Assembly: GCA_030433355.1 (NCBI GenBank)
Contig: JAUIMG010000006.1
Span: 1 to 64,000, forward strand
Reading direction: 5' to 3'
DNA: 64,000 nt
Source: Bacteroidia bacterium
GTDB taxonomy: Bacteria > Bacteroidota > Bacteroidia > Flavobacteriales_E > Vicingaceae
This document shows, one piece after another, positions 1-9,397 of the stretch (its first letter is position 1; every line of letters begins with the position of its first letter). Both the position numbers and the translations under genes were made by a program. Under the pieces are notes generated by a model. The model searched no databases. It saw only the letters and a list, made by a program, of their open reading frames with translations, and was not told the origin of the DNA.

Positions 1-1307
1 TCTTCATACTGCTCATTTTCTAAGGTGGAAACATTTCCTTCCATAGAAATATTAGCTTTTACAATTCCTCCTAAAGCATCATTCTTCTCCAGAGGCACTA
101 GTTCGCTTATATGGTCAAAATTGATTGTCCCTATTGCTGAAGCCCTCATATAAGGATCCGACATAGGGTTCTTTAAAAAAAAGGTTAAATCAAATGGGTT
201 ATTAGCTATTGAAAAATGGAATTGACTTACATCTATTACAGTATTATCCAAATTCCCATCAATACTTTCTATATTCGTTTTAATTTGAATATCCTCCATA
301 GATTTAGGTAAATCAGGATATTGAAAACGAGCATTTTCTACCATTAAGTCAACACCGAAAGCAGGGTAAGTTGAATCAATAAAGGTTCCTTTTGCATACC
401 CATTTAATGCAAACTTCCCTTCTGTTTCTATACCCTCTAATTCTTTTGCAAATTCTGCAGGCACCATAGAAAGTATTTCTCTAAACTCGGTCTTTTTTGC
501 GAAAAAAGTCAAATCCATATCTATAGGATCTTCTGGCATTGCCAACCATCCATCTAAACCTAAAGGAAGCTCATTAATTTTTATTTCATTCTCCTTAAAG
601 GTAAACTTGAAAGCATCTAAATCCAAAAGCATGGCTAGGTCCATTAAAACTTTGGCTTTGTTGATGTATTGAACATTTTCATAATTCAAATCAAGAGCAT
701 TAATCCCTCCTTTCACCTGCAAATCTGTAGTAGATTCTGTAATAAATGCTGCAATACTTAAGTTCAAATCTTGAATTGCTAAATAAACAGGCATACTTAA
801 GTCATCATAGATAATATTTGCCTCAGAGATTTCGATACTTTCCAAACCTAATTTAAACTTTGTAGATTCCTCTGCTTCTTGAACTTCTTCAACTACTTCT
901 GTTTCTGAAGACTCTTTAGCAATATCCCAATTTGCTTTTCCATTTGCTAAAACCTTGGCATGTATAGTAGCATTATCTATAATGATTTGCTTTACCTGAA
1001 TTTCTTCTCCTTTAATTATTGACATCAAGTCGATTGTAAAATCTAACTCCCCAATAGAGGCCAAATCAGTTCCTTCAAACTCGCCTACTCCTTTAACTTT
1101 AACCTCTTCAATGGTAAAAAAGAAATTTGGAAAACTCTTGATCAAGCTCAGGTCAAAATCACCAAACTCTATTTCTGCATTCACAGCAGCATTGGCTTCT
1201 TGCTTAACAAGCTTTATCAAGTCGTTCTTAAATAACATTGGAACTAGAACAATGGCAGCAATAAGCAATACTAATATTACTCCGAGAATTTTTAAAACTA
1301 TTTTCAT
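1..1307 (-). CDS. AsmA-family protein, N-terminal part (partial)
   Basis: The reading frame starts at an ATG at 1307 on the minus strand and stays open to the window edge, so the C-terminal part lies outside. The protein begins with one membrane helix (about residues 4-24) followed by a long soluble, beta-rich region with the pattern of AsmA-like proteins: a short anchor, then a segment resembling 'IKSFPNFFF' and repeated strand pairs. A Glu/Ser-rich linker follows near residues 125-140. AsmA-like proteins are inner-membrane-anchored periplasmic proteins linked to outer membrane lipid and protein homeostasis. The family call rests on architecture and typical N-terminal wording. The molecular function is not known from this sequence. 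It lies immediately downstream of the symporter gene on the same strand (7 bp gap), so the two may be cotranscribed. Confidence 0.7.
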   Translation of the reverse strand, partial: MKIVLKILGVILVLLIAAIVLVPMLFKNDLIKLVKQEANAAVNAEIEFGDFDLSLIKSFPNFFFTIEEVKVKGVGEFEGTDLASIGELDFTIDLMSIIKGEEIQVKQIIIDNATIHAKVLANGKANWDIAKESSETEVVEEVQEAEESTKFKLGLESIEISEANIIYDDLSMPVYLAIQDLNLSIAAFITESTTDLQVKGGINALDLNYENVQYINKAKVLMDLAMLLDLDAFKFTFKENEIKINELPLGLDGWLAMPEDPIDMDLTFFAKKTEFREILSMVPAEFAKELEGIETEGKFALNGYAKGTFIDSTYPAFGVDLMVENARFQYPDLPKSMEDIQIKTNIESIDGNLDNTVIDVSQFHFSIANNPFDLTFFLKNPMSDPYMRASAIGTINFDHISELVPLEKNDALGGIVKANISMEGNVSTLENEQYE

Positions 1308-1313
1308 TTTCTT

Positions 1314-2615
1314 TTATTTTTCAATTGGATGAGCTATTAATTCATTTTCTGTAAACGCAACAGTTGTAGCAACCATTGCATCGCCAGTTACATTTACTAC
1401 CGTTCTACACATATCTAAGGGTCTATCAACGGCAAAGATTAGACTTATTCCTTCTAGTGGCACTCCTACAGAACCTAAAACTATAGCCAACATTATTATT
1501 CCTGCACCAGGAACTGCAGCAGATCCAATAGACGCTAAAGTAGCTGTTAACACAATAGTCAATTGCTCGGATATTCCCAAATCCATGCCATAAACTTGCG
1601 CAATAAAAACTGCTGCAACTGCTTGATAACAGCTAGTGCCATCCATGTTTATTGTGGCACCTAAAGGAAGTACAAATGAGGCAACTTTTTTTGACACCCC
1701 TAACTTTTCTTCACATCTCTCCATAGTTAAAGGAAGTGTGGCTGCTGAAGAACTGGTAGAGAATGCCAATAATTGTGCTGGAGCTATACCTTCTAAAAAT
1801 CTTTTAAAGGAATAACCTGCGATTAACTTTAGTGCAAGTGGATATATTACAACAACCATTAATGCTAAACCTATCAGTACAGTTAAAGAGTATATAGCTA
1901 AACCTTTTAATATTTCTAATGCTGCCCTTGGGTCCTCTCCAGCTAATTCAACCATGATATTCCCCAATAAGGCAAAAACTCCGATAGGAGCAAATAGCAT
2001 AATAACGTCTACCATTTTTAAGATCACCTCATTGGTACCATCAAAAAACTTTTTAATAGGCTCTACCTTGCTACTATCCGGCACCATAATCAATGAAATC
2101 CCAAAGAGTAAGGCAAAAAATATGACTTGTAGCATATTTCTATTGTCTGCAGAAGAGTAAAAAATATTAGCAGGAACCATATCCTCTAAAAATTGTAAGG
2201 GTCCACTTTCCTTTTGAGCATTTGCTTTTTGCTCTGTGTCTTTAACTTTAGCTTCATTCTGAGCAACCATTTGCTCTTTTATTTCATCCGAAAAGGAGTC
2301 TCCTGGTTTAATAATATTTACTGCTAAAAGTCCAATACTTATTGCTAGTACTGTAGTTGCAAGATATATTCCAATAGTTTTTCCTCCCATGGAAGACAGT
2401 TGAGCTATATCCTTAAGGCCTGAAATACCGCTAATTAAAGAAACCAATACCAAAGGCACGGCAATCATTTTTAACATATTGATAAAAATCTTTCCCCAAG
2501 GGGCTATCCAATCTGCCGTGAAATCTTGCCAAGAAGCATTTGCAGCTATTAATCCATAGATTAATCCAAGTACTAAACCTATAATAATTTGCCAGTGTAA
2601 AGCAATCTTCTTCAT
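1314..2615 (-). CDS. Dicarboxylate/amino acid:cation symporter (SLC1/DAACS family)
   Basis: This inner-membrane transporter of 433 residues belongs to the glutamate/aspartate/dicarboxylate symporter family, which couples uptake to Na+ or H+. The family's key elements are present: the serine-rich hairpin SSSAATLPLT at 288-297, the NMDGT cation/substrate motif at 323-327, and RTVVNVTGD at 404-412 in the last helix. A hydrophilic Lys/Glu-rich insert at about 105-140 replaces the short loop common in homologues. The length is normal for the family. The start is an ATG at 2615, four bases from the aroC stop, so it is probably translated from an aroC message. Glutamate is a plausible substrate given the divergent histidine-to-glutamate pathway nearby, but the exact substrate cannot be read from sequence. 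Confidence 0.93.
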   Translation of the reverse strand: MKKIALHWQIIIGLVLGLIYGLIAANASWQDFTADWIAPWGKIFINMLKMIAVPLVLVSLISGISGLKDIAQLSSMGGKTIGIYLATTVLAISIGLLAVNIIKPGDSFSDEIKEQMVAQNEAKVKDTEQKANAQKESGPLQFLEDMVPANIFYSSADNRNMLQVIFFALLFGISLIMVPDSSKVEPIKKFFDGTNEVILKMVDVIMLFAPIGVFALLGNIMVELAGEDPRAALEILKGLAIYSLTVLIGLALMVVVIYPLALKLIAGYSFKRFLEGIAPAQLLAFSTSSSAATLPLTMERCEEKLGVSKKVASFVLPLGATINMDGTSCYQAVAAVFIAQVYGMDLGISEQLTIVLTATLASIGSAAVPGAGIIMLAIVLGSVGVPLEGISLIFAVDRPLDMCRTVVNVTGDAMVATTVAFTENELIAHPIEK

Positions 2616-2618
2616 TTT

Positions 2619-3698
2619 CTAAATCTTTGCAATTTTATTTCTTAAAAAGTGATCTGCCAAAACTAAAGCAGTCATAGCATTCACTATTGGCACTGCTCTT
2701 GGAACAACACAAGGGTCATGTCTTCCTTTGCCATCTAAAGTAACACTTTCTTTGTTTTCGTTTACTGAATTCTGAGGCTTCATTATGGTTGCAACAGGCT
2801 TAAATGCCGTTCTAAAATAAATAGGAGCCCCATTACTAATTCCACCTTGAATCCCTCCTGAAAAGTTTGTTTTAGTACTTATTTTTCCTTCCTTTAATAC
2901 AAACTCATCATTATGTTGAGAGCCTTTCATCTCAGCAGCACAAAAGCCTGAGCCATACTCAAAACCCTTTACTGCATTAATACTCAACATTCCTTTAGCA
3001 AGATCGGCATGTAATTTATCAAAAACGGGTTCACCCAAACCTACAGGCGTATTTAAAACATAGGTCTGTATTGCACCGCCCAAAGAATCTCCCTCCTTTT
3101 TTGTAGTTTCAATTAAATCTTGCATCTTTTTTGCTACTTCAGCATCAGGGCAACGAACTATGTTGCTATTAATTTGAGAGAAATCAATTTCATCCAATTC
3201 CTTTAAGAAGGAAATATTGCCAACTTGTTGCACATATGAATAAATTTGAACGCCCTCTTCTTTCAACAATAACTGCGCGATTGCGCCACCAACTACTCTG
3301 CAAGCCGTTTCTCTAGCTGATGATCTACCACCACCTCGATAGTCTCTAATTCCATATTTCTCTTGATATACAAAATCAGCATGGGATGGTCGAAATTGAC
3401 CTTTGATATGGGAATAGTCCTTTGACTTAGCGTCTTTATTTTTTATTAGGAAACCTATAGGAGTTCCTAAGGTTACCCCTTCAAAAATTCCACTCAAAAA
3501 TTCAACTTGATCTTCTTCTTTTCTTTGAGTTGTTATATTTGATTGCCCAGGTTTTCTTAAATCCAATTGACTTTGAATAAACTCAAAATCAATTGGAAGC
3601 CCTGCCGGACAACCTTCAATAATTCCACCAATGGCGTTTCCATGGGATTCTCCAAAAGTGCTTAGTCTAAAAACTTCTCCAAAAGTGTTTGATGGCAT
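2619..3698 (-). CDS. aroC: Chorismate synthase
   Basis: Chorismate synthase converts 5-enolpyruvylshikimate 3-phosphate to chorismate, the last step of the shikimate pathway, in the cytoplasm with reduced FMN. The N-terminus [17 protein letters not shown] is the family hallmark, and further signatures follow: [22 protein letters not shown], and [13 protein letters not shown] near the C-terminus. An ATG twelve codons upstream (3734) is open, but homologues begin directly before NTFG, so the ATG at 3698 is chosen, giving 359 residues, the usual length. The gene is divergent from hutI with about 110 bp between the chosen starts. Confidence 0.96.
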   Translation of the reverse strand: MPSNTFGEVFRLSTFGESHGNAIGGIIEGCPAGLPIDFEFIQSQLDLRKPGQSNITTQRKEEDQVEFLSGIFEGVTLGTPIGFLIKNKDAKSKDYSHIKGQFRPSHADFVYQEKYGIRDYRGGGRSSARETACRVVGGAIAQLLLKEEGVQIYSYVQQVGNISFLKELDEIDFSQINSNIVRCPDAEVAKKMQDLIETTKKEGDSLGGAIQTYVLNTPVGLGEPVFDKLHADLAKGMLSINAVKGFEYGSGFCAAEMKGSQHNDEFVLKEGKISTKTNFSGGIQGGISNGAPIYFRTAFKPVATIMKPQNSVNENKESVTLDGKGRHDPCVVPRAVPIVNAMTALVLADHFLRNKIAKI

Positions 3699-3807
3699 AA
3701 GAACAAATGTAACCGATTTAGAACTCTTAAACATGAGAATTATCTCATTAAATACTAAGCATTATTTGAATAAAGGTTTTGTAAGTTTGAGAATATTATA
3801 CGATGCT

Positions 3808-5040
3808 ATGTTGCTAATTAAAAACATTAAGAAACTACTACAAAGTAGAGAGGAAAATCAGCTTTTAAGGAAAGGGAATCTTTCTTACTTACCATGTATA
3901 GAAAATGCTTGGCTTTGGATTGAGGAAGGGAAAATAAAAGATTTTGGAGAAATGTCTAATTGTCCAAAAGTAGAAATAGAAAGCATAGATGCCTCAGGCA
4001 AAATGATTTTGCCTTGCTGGGTAGACTCTCATACCCATCTTGTTTTTGCTGCTAGCAGAGAGGAGGAGTTCAAAATGAGAATAGATGGAAAAAGCTACCA
4101 AGAAATAGCTCAATCAGGTGGTGGCATTTTAAATTCCGCTTATCGCTTAAGAGAAATGAGCGAAGAGGAACTTTTCGAAAAAGCAAAAAGAAGGTTAATT
4201 CAAACCATTCAATTAGGAACTGGAGCTATAGAGATTAAAAGCGGTTATGGCTTAAGTGTTGCATCTGAAATTAAAATGCTCAGAGTTATTCAAGCATTAA
4301 AAAATGAATTCGACATTCCTCTTAAAGCAAGTTTCTTAGGTGCTCATGCTCTACCAAAAGAGTTTAAAGATGATCGAAAGGGTTATATTGAATTGATTAA
4401 AAAGGAAATGATTCCTGCCATAGCGAAAGAAAATCTGGCAGATTATATTGATGTATTTTGCGAAAAAGTGGCTTTTAGCGCCGAGGAAACTAGAGAGATT
4501 ATTCAAGCAGGTAAAGCATATGGTTTGAAGGCAAAAATTCATACCAATCAATTCAATTCTATGGGTGGAATAGAAGTTTGTGTAGAAGAGAAAGCGATAA
4601 GTGTTGATCACTTAGAAGTAATGACCCAAGAAGAGATTTCGCTGCTAAGTAAGTCTAATACCATTGGCACTCTATTACCTTCGGCACCCTTCTTCTTAAG
4701 CGACCCATACCAAGATGCAAGAGCAATGATCGACCAAGGAGTTGCTGTGGCTTTAGCTACCGACTACAATCCCGGTTCATCGCCTTCGCCAAATATGAAT
4801 TTTTCTATTGCTTTAGCTTGTATAAAACTAAAAATGAGTCCTTCAGAAGCCATCAATGCAGCAACAATTAATGCAGCATATGCCTTAGAATTAGAAGAAG
4901 AAGTTGGCAGTATTTCTAAAGGAAAACGAGCTAACTTTATACTTACCGAAGAAATTGAATCTGAAAGTTTTATTCCTTATTCATTTGGAAGAGCTCCAAT
5001 TGATAAGGTGTTTATCCATGGTAAAGAATTTAAAGAATGA
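3808..5040 (+). CDS. hutI: Imidazolonepropionase
   Basis: HutI hydrolyses 4-imidazolone-5-propionate to N-formimidoyl-L-glutamate, the third step of histidine degradation. It is a metal-dependent amidohydrolase: the metal-binding pair is H75-x-H77 in DSHTHL, followed by the GGGILNSAYRLR segment, EIKSGYGL, the HTNQF motif, and the late metal ligand in ALATDYNPGSSPS. The frame is open far upstream (to 3631) into aroC on the other strand. The ATG at 3808 gives 410 residues, which matches the family, so the longer version is rejected. The stop overlaps the start of the next gene by four bases (ATGA), indicating translational coupling in a hutI-hutG-ftcD operon. Confidence 0.95.
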   Translation: MLLIKNIKKLLQSREENQLLRKGNLSYLPCIENAWLWIEEGKIKDFGEMSNCPKVEIESIDASGKMILPCWVDSHTHLVFAASREEEFKMRIDGKSYQEIAQSGGGILNSAYRLREMSEEELFEKAKRRLIQTIQLGTGAIEIKSGYGLSVASEIKMLRVIQALKNEFDIPLKASFLGAHALPKEFKDDRKGYIELIKKEMIPAIAKENLADYIDVFCEKVAFSAEETREIIQAGKAYGLKAKIHTNQFNSMGGIEVCVEEKAISVDHLEVMTQEEISLLSKSNTIGTLLPSAPFFLSDPYQDARAMIDQGVAVALATDYNPGSSPSPNMNFSIALACIKLKMSPSEAINAATINAAYALELEEEVGSISKGKRANFILTEEIESESFIPYSFGRAPIDKVFIHGKEFKE

Positions 5041-6017
5041 AACTAAATTTTATTGAGAATAGTGATTTAGAGAACCTCCTGAAAAAGAGAAAAGGAGAGA
5101 TTAAGCTTGGAGAAAAGCTAAACTATCTGAATAAAAAAACATGGGATGATTTAGAATCGACCCCTGCGAAATATGTTATTCTTGGAGTTGAAGAAGATTT
5201 AGGTCCTAGGGCTAATTTGGGAAATGGCGGATCTGACAAAGGATGGAAAAGCTTTTTAAAGGCCTTCTTAAACATTCAGCATAATTCCTTTCTAAGAGCA
5301 GAAGAGGTTTTAATTCTTGGTTCTGTTATCCCTAACTCTTCTTTAAATTTAGATTTAGACGAACTCAGAAAAGAAGTTGAAAAGTTAGATGATTACCTCA
5401 GCCCTATCATTCAGAAGATAGTAGAAGCAAGCAAGATTCCAATAGTAATTGGTGGTGGTCATAACAATTGCTACCCTTTAATAAAGGGCAGTTCTCTAGC
5501 AAAAAAGGAATCAATAAATTGCATTAATTGTGATCCTCATGCAGACTTTAGACCTTTAGAAGGGAGACATTCAGGAAATGGTTTTAGCTACGCAAAATCG
5601 GAAAATTATTTAAGTGAATATAATATCATTGGTCTTCATGAAAATTACAATTCATCAGCCATGTTACACGAAATGAAAACCGAAAAAGTGGCATTCTATT
5701 CTTATGAAGATATTTTTATAAGAAGCAAAATTAGCTTTGAAGAAGCCATCCATAAAAGTCTAAGAAGTCTTTCTAAATCCAACTTTGGAATAGAATTGGA
5801 CATGGATGCTATCGAAGGTTTTCCTGCATCTGCAGAAACCCCTTCAGGAATAAGTCCAAGAGAAGCGAGACAGTATATAAGCATTTGTGGAGCTCATAAA
5901 AACGCTACTTATTTACACCTACCTGAGGCAGCTCCCTCTGATAACTCACATCAGCAAACTCAAGCTGGAAAAATGTTAAGTTATTTAGTTAGCGACTTTA
6001 TAAAAGCAAATCAATAA
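5037..6017 (+). CDS. hutG: Formimidoylglutamase-like arginase-family hydrolase
   Basis: This 326-residue member of the ureohydrolase (arginase/agmatinase) fold probably hydrolyses N-formimidoylglutamate to glutamate and formamide. The di-metal site can be followed: GGGHN at 139-143 (H142), D166-x-H168-x-D170 in NCDPHADF, and D255-x-D257 in ELDMDAIEG. The first motif is GGGHN rather than the GGDHS of many arginases, but the histidine ligand is kept. Position between hutI and ftcD supports the formimidoylglutamate role. It starts inside the hutI stop (ATGA) and ends on the base before the ftcD start. The exact substrate is inferred from the operon, because arginase-fold enzymes are hard to separate by motif alone. 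Confidence 0.85.
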   Translation: MKLNFIENSDLENLLKKRKGEIKLGEKLNYLNKKTWDDLESTPAKYVILGVEEDLGPRANLGNGGSDKGWKSFLKAFLNIQHNSFLRAEEVLILGSVIPNSSLNLDLDELRKEVEKLDDYLSPIIQKIVEASKIPIVIGGGHNNCYPLIKGSSLAKKESINCINCDPHADFRPLEGRHSGNGFSYAKSENYLSEYNIIGLHENYNSSAMLHEMKTEKVAFYSYEDIFIRSKISFEEAIHKSLRSLSKSNFGIELDMDAIEGFPASAETPSGISPREARQYISICGAHKNATYLHLPEAAPSDNSHQQTQAGKMLSYLVSDFIKANQ

Positions 6018-7000
6018 TGGCTTCTTTAATTGAATGTGTTCCCAACTTTAGTGAAGGGATAAATAAAGATACCATAAATGCTATTGCTAACGCTATAGAA
6101 AAAGTTAAGGGAGTAAAACTATTGCATCAAGATAGCGGAGAAGCTGCCAATAGGACAGTATTTACTTTTGCTGGAGAAGCAGATGCAGTAATTGAAGCAG
6201 CTTATCAAGCCATTTCAATTGCAGTTGTTAAAATTGATATGAGACAGCAAAAAGGAGAGCATCCTAGAATTGGAGCTTGTGATGTTTGTCCATTTATTCC
6301 TCTTTCTGGAATTCAAAAGGAAGAACTAAATACCAAAGTTAAAGACTTTGCTAAAAGGGTAAACAAAGACTTTGGAATACCAATCTATTTTTACGAGTAT
6401 TCTGCAACATGCATTCCTAGAAGCAATTTAGCTAGTCATCGTATTGGAAATTACGAAGCTTTAGAGGAAAGAATAGCAAAGCAAATCTGGAGACCCGATA
6501 TAGGCAATTCTTTCAATGCTAAAAGTGGCGGAATGGTATGCGGTGTAAGAGACTTCTTAGTAGCTTACAACATTAATTTAGATTCTAAAGATGTTGCGAT
6601 TGCTAAAAACATAGCAGGTACAATTAGAGAATCGGGCAATAAGAAAAACAACAATAAAGGCCTTCTAAAGAAAGTTAAAGCTATCGGTTGGTATATCAGA
6701 GACTTTGATAAATGTCAAGTTTCCATAAACCTAACGGATTATAAGACAAGCTCTTTGTATGAAGTTTTTGAAACTACCAAGGAAGTAGCAAAGCAATTTG
6801 GGGTAAAAGTAACAGGCTCTGAACTTATTGGCTTAATTCCAAAAGAGGCTCTTATATTAAGTGGTAAAAAATATCTTGCAAATAGCCCTAATGCAACGGA
6901 TGAAGAGCTAATCATGTCTTCTATAAAGGCGCTTGGTTTAAGCGAGTTAAAGCCTTTTGTATTTAAAAAACGAGTTTTAGAATACTTATTGAATGAATAA
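6017..7000 (+). CDS. ftcD: Glutamate formimidoyltransferase
   Basis: This enzyme transfers the formimidoyl group of N-formimidoylglutamate to tetrahydrofolate, releasing glutamate. The N-terminus IECVPNFSEG, the HPRIGACDVCPF motif with H82 at the position of the known catalytic histidine, and SHRIGNYEA are typical. At 327 residues it contains only the transferase domain. The cyclodeaminase domain found fused in mammals is absent and not encoded nearby. It sits directly after hutG, so this operon encodes two alternative ways to finish histidine breakdown at formimidoylglutamate. hutH and hutU are not in the window. The stop overlaps the next start by eight bases. Confidence 0.93.
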   Translation: MASLIECVPNFSEGINKDTINAIANAIEKVKGVKLLHQDSGEAANRTVFTFAGEADAVIEAAYQAISIAVVKIDMRQQKGEHPRIGACDVCPFIPLSGIQKEELNTKVKDFAKRVNKDFGIPIYFYEYSATCIPRSNLASHRIGNYEALEERIAKQIWRPDIGNSFNAKSGGMVCGVRDFLVAYNINLDSKDVAIAKNIAGTIRESGNKKNNNKGLLKKVKAIGWYIRDFDKCQVSINLTDYKTSSLYEVFETTKEVAKQFGVKVTGSELIGLIPKEALILSGKKYLANSPNATDEELIMSSIKALGLSELKPFVFKKRVLEYLLNE

Positions 7001-9272
7001 AGAGAGACAACCTAAAAATAATGCTCAAGAGAAAACTAGCCTTGAGAAGTTATTTTATTTCTTTCCTCTTCAATTATTAATTGTTCATTTAAAAAAGAAC
7101 CAACAATTACTACTTTTTTGGCTTATTCTATTTCTTATTCTTTTTGGTGAGCTTGGCGTTAAATACGGTATCCCTTTATTATTCTATGCTCCAGAGTATT
7201 TAGGTCAGCTAAGCCTTTGGAGCTATGGAATCTTAGGCTTATCTTTTGGTGGTTTTGTAATGGCATTTAATATTGCTAGCTACATAATGAACGGATTTCG
7301 CTTTCCTTTTCTAGCAACTTTATCTAAGCCTTTTCTTAAATACTGCATTAACAACTCCCTACTTCCTCTAATCTACCTAATATGCTACTCCGTTCTTACC
7401 TTTAATTTTTTAGATGCAAATGAAAATTTTGAAACTGTAGGTATATTTTTTAGGATAGGAAGCTTCTACCTTGGGTATTCTATTTTTGTTACCATATCAT
7501 TGAGTTACTTTTTAGCTACTAATAAAGACTTTGAAAAGCTATTTGGAAAGGAAATAGGCAATCTAATTAGTTCGGATAATTCTGAAGAGGAACCTGCTAA
7601 AGCATTACTTCAAAAATCAAATAAATCTTGGTTTAAAGAAAACGTAAACACTAAAGCCTGGAGGGTTGAAAGCTATATAGGTAGTAAATTTAGATTAAAA
7701 TCTACCAGGTACCATGGTCATTATGATCAGAAGATGCTTTCCCAAGTATTTAGACAAAATCACATCAATGCATCCTTCTTTGAAATAGCTACCATTATTT
7801 CCATTTTACTGCTTGGCCAGTTCAATGATATTGACTTTGTGATTATTCCTGCTGCGGCTAGTTTCTTTCTCCTCATCACTATGCTATTAATGACCGTTTC
7901 TGCGATTCGTTCATGGATTAGAGGCTGGACAATAGTGGTATTATTACTCTTACTTATTGGTTTAAATTTGTTAACCAAATTTGAAAACTCTTACTTCGAG
8001 AGTAAGGTTCTGGGGCTAAATTATAGTAAAGAAGTAGATTACATTGAGTACCTAAAAAGTAATGACTACGAAAAAGTTAAAAAAGATAGCTTACATCACA
8101 TTAAGATTTTAGAGAATTGGAAGAATAAGATAAATACTAAATACAAGACGGAAAAGCCCAAAGCTATTTTCGTTGCTGCTAGCGGTGGTGGCTCTAGAGC
8201 TGCTCTTTGGTCACTTTTAAGTTTACAATACTTGGATAGCATTACAAATGGGCAACTGTTCGACCAAACCATCCTTATTTCTGGTTCTTCGGGAGGTATG
8301 ATTGGAAGTTCTTATTATCGCGAGTTACATTTACATAAAGACGCTATTAACCCTTACTCTAGTAGCTATCAAGAAGATATGGGCAGAGACTTATTAAACC
8401 CTCTATTCTTCAATTTAGTAGTTAATGATATGTTTATCAGAACAAACACTATCGAAATTAACGGAGAAAACCATTGGAAAGACCGAGGTTATGTATTTGA
8501 AGAATGCCTACTGAACAATTCAGATAATTTTTTCAAGAAAAGCTTAGCAGATTATCAAATTATTGAAGAGAACGCCAATGCACCAATGATTATATACACT
8601 CCATCTATTTTAAATGATAGTCGGAGACTATTAATCTCCTCTCAACCAATTAGCTTCTTATCCAAGGAAAAATACAATTATGCTTTAAATAATATTGAAA
8701 ATGTAGAGTATAGAAATTTGATTGGCGAAGTTGAAGCAGATAAAACAAGATTTACTAGTGTTTTAAGGATGACTGCTTCTTTTCCATACATTATGCCCTC
8801 CATAACCTTACCCACAATCCCTAGAATAGAGGTATTTGACTCAGGCTTAAGAGATAATTATGGAATCAAAACTACACTTCAATATATCCATGTATTTAAT
8901 GAGTGGTTTACTGAAAATACCTCAGGAATTATAATTATTCAACTAAGAAAAGGAAAGAATAATATAGACGATATGAGTCAGTACCAAAGAAAAGGATTGG
9001 CAAGTAACCTTCTCTCTCCTTTTGGAAGTTTATATGGCAATTTATTTCAAATACAAGACTTTAACAATGGTGAGTTATTAAGCTATGCGCAGAGCTGGCA
9101 TAAAAACTCCATAGAATTACTTCCACTAGAAATTAATAGAAAAGAAAAAGAAAACATTTCCTTGAGTTGGCATTTAACAAGCGTTGAAAAGGATAGAATT
9201 AAAGAATCTATTCATTCTACCAACAACCAAGAAAATGTAAGAATTATAAAAAGTAGACTAAAAACTCCCTGA
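6993..9272 (+). CDS. Membrane-anchored patatin-like phospholipase
   Basis: A 759-residue protein with a multi-pass N-terminal half and a C-terminal patatin-like lipase domain. Membrane helices are visible at about 37-52, 68-100, 117-140, 150-175, 262-302 and 310-327. The catalytic domain starts near 388 with an oxyanion motif GGGSRA (398-403), the nucleophile elbow G-S-S-G-G (431-435, Ser433) and the catalytic DSG (616-618) that replaces the more common DGG/DGA. These are the elements of a Ser-Asp dyad acyl hydrolase acting on lipids at the inner membrane. The gene overlaps ftcD by eight bases, so it is cotranscribed with the hut genes, though no metabolic link is obvious. The real substrate is unknown. 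Confidence 0.82.
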   Translation: MNKERQPKNNAQEKTSLEKLFYFFPLQLLIVHLKKNQQLLLFWLILFLILFGELGVKYGIPLLFYAPEYLGQLSLWSYGILGLSFGGFVMAFNIASYIMNGFRFPFLATLSKPFLKYCINNSLLPLIYLICYSVLTFNFLDANENFETVGIFFRIGSFYLGYSIFVTISLSYFLATNKDFEKLFGKEIGNLISSDNSEEEPAKALLQKSNKSWFKENVNTKAWRVESYIGSKFRLKSTRYHGHYDQKMLSQVFRQNHINASFFEIATIISILLLGQFNDIDFVIIPAAASFFLLITMLLMTVSAIRSWIRGWTIVVLLLLLIGLNLLTKFENSYFESKVLGLNYSKEVDYIEYLKSNDYEKVKKDSLHHIKILENWKNKINTKYKTEKPKAIFVAASGGGSRAALWSLLSLQYLDSITNGQLFDQTILISGSSGGMIGSSYYRELHLHKDAINPYSSSYQEDMGRDLLNPLFFNLVVNDMFIRTNTIEINGENHWKDRGYVFEECLLNNSDNFFKKSLADYQIIEENANAPMIIYTPSILNDSRRLLISSQPISFLSKEKYNYALNNIENVEYRNLIGEVEADKTRFTSVLRMTASFPYIMPSITLPTIPRIEVFDSGLRDNYGIKTTLQYIHVFNEWFTENTSGIIIIQLRKGKNNIDDMSQYQRKGLASNLLSPFGSLYGNLFQIQDFNNGELLSYAQSWHKNSIELLPLEINRKEKENISLSWHLTSVEKDRIKESIHSTNNQENVRIIKSRLKTP

Positions 9273-9397
9273 CAAGGGTTAATTTCATTAAAAAAGAAAG
9301 TGTTTTTTATAGAAGTTAAAATAATATACTAATTCTACTGTTTAGTATAAAAAATTAAAACAACATTAGCATTAACTCAGTCAATTAAGAAAAACCT

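Noticed and set aside
3631-3807. Longer N-terminus of hutI starting at 3631
   Set aside because: It would overlap aroC, and homologues start near 3808, giving normal length.
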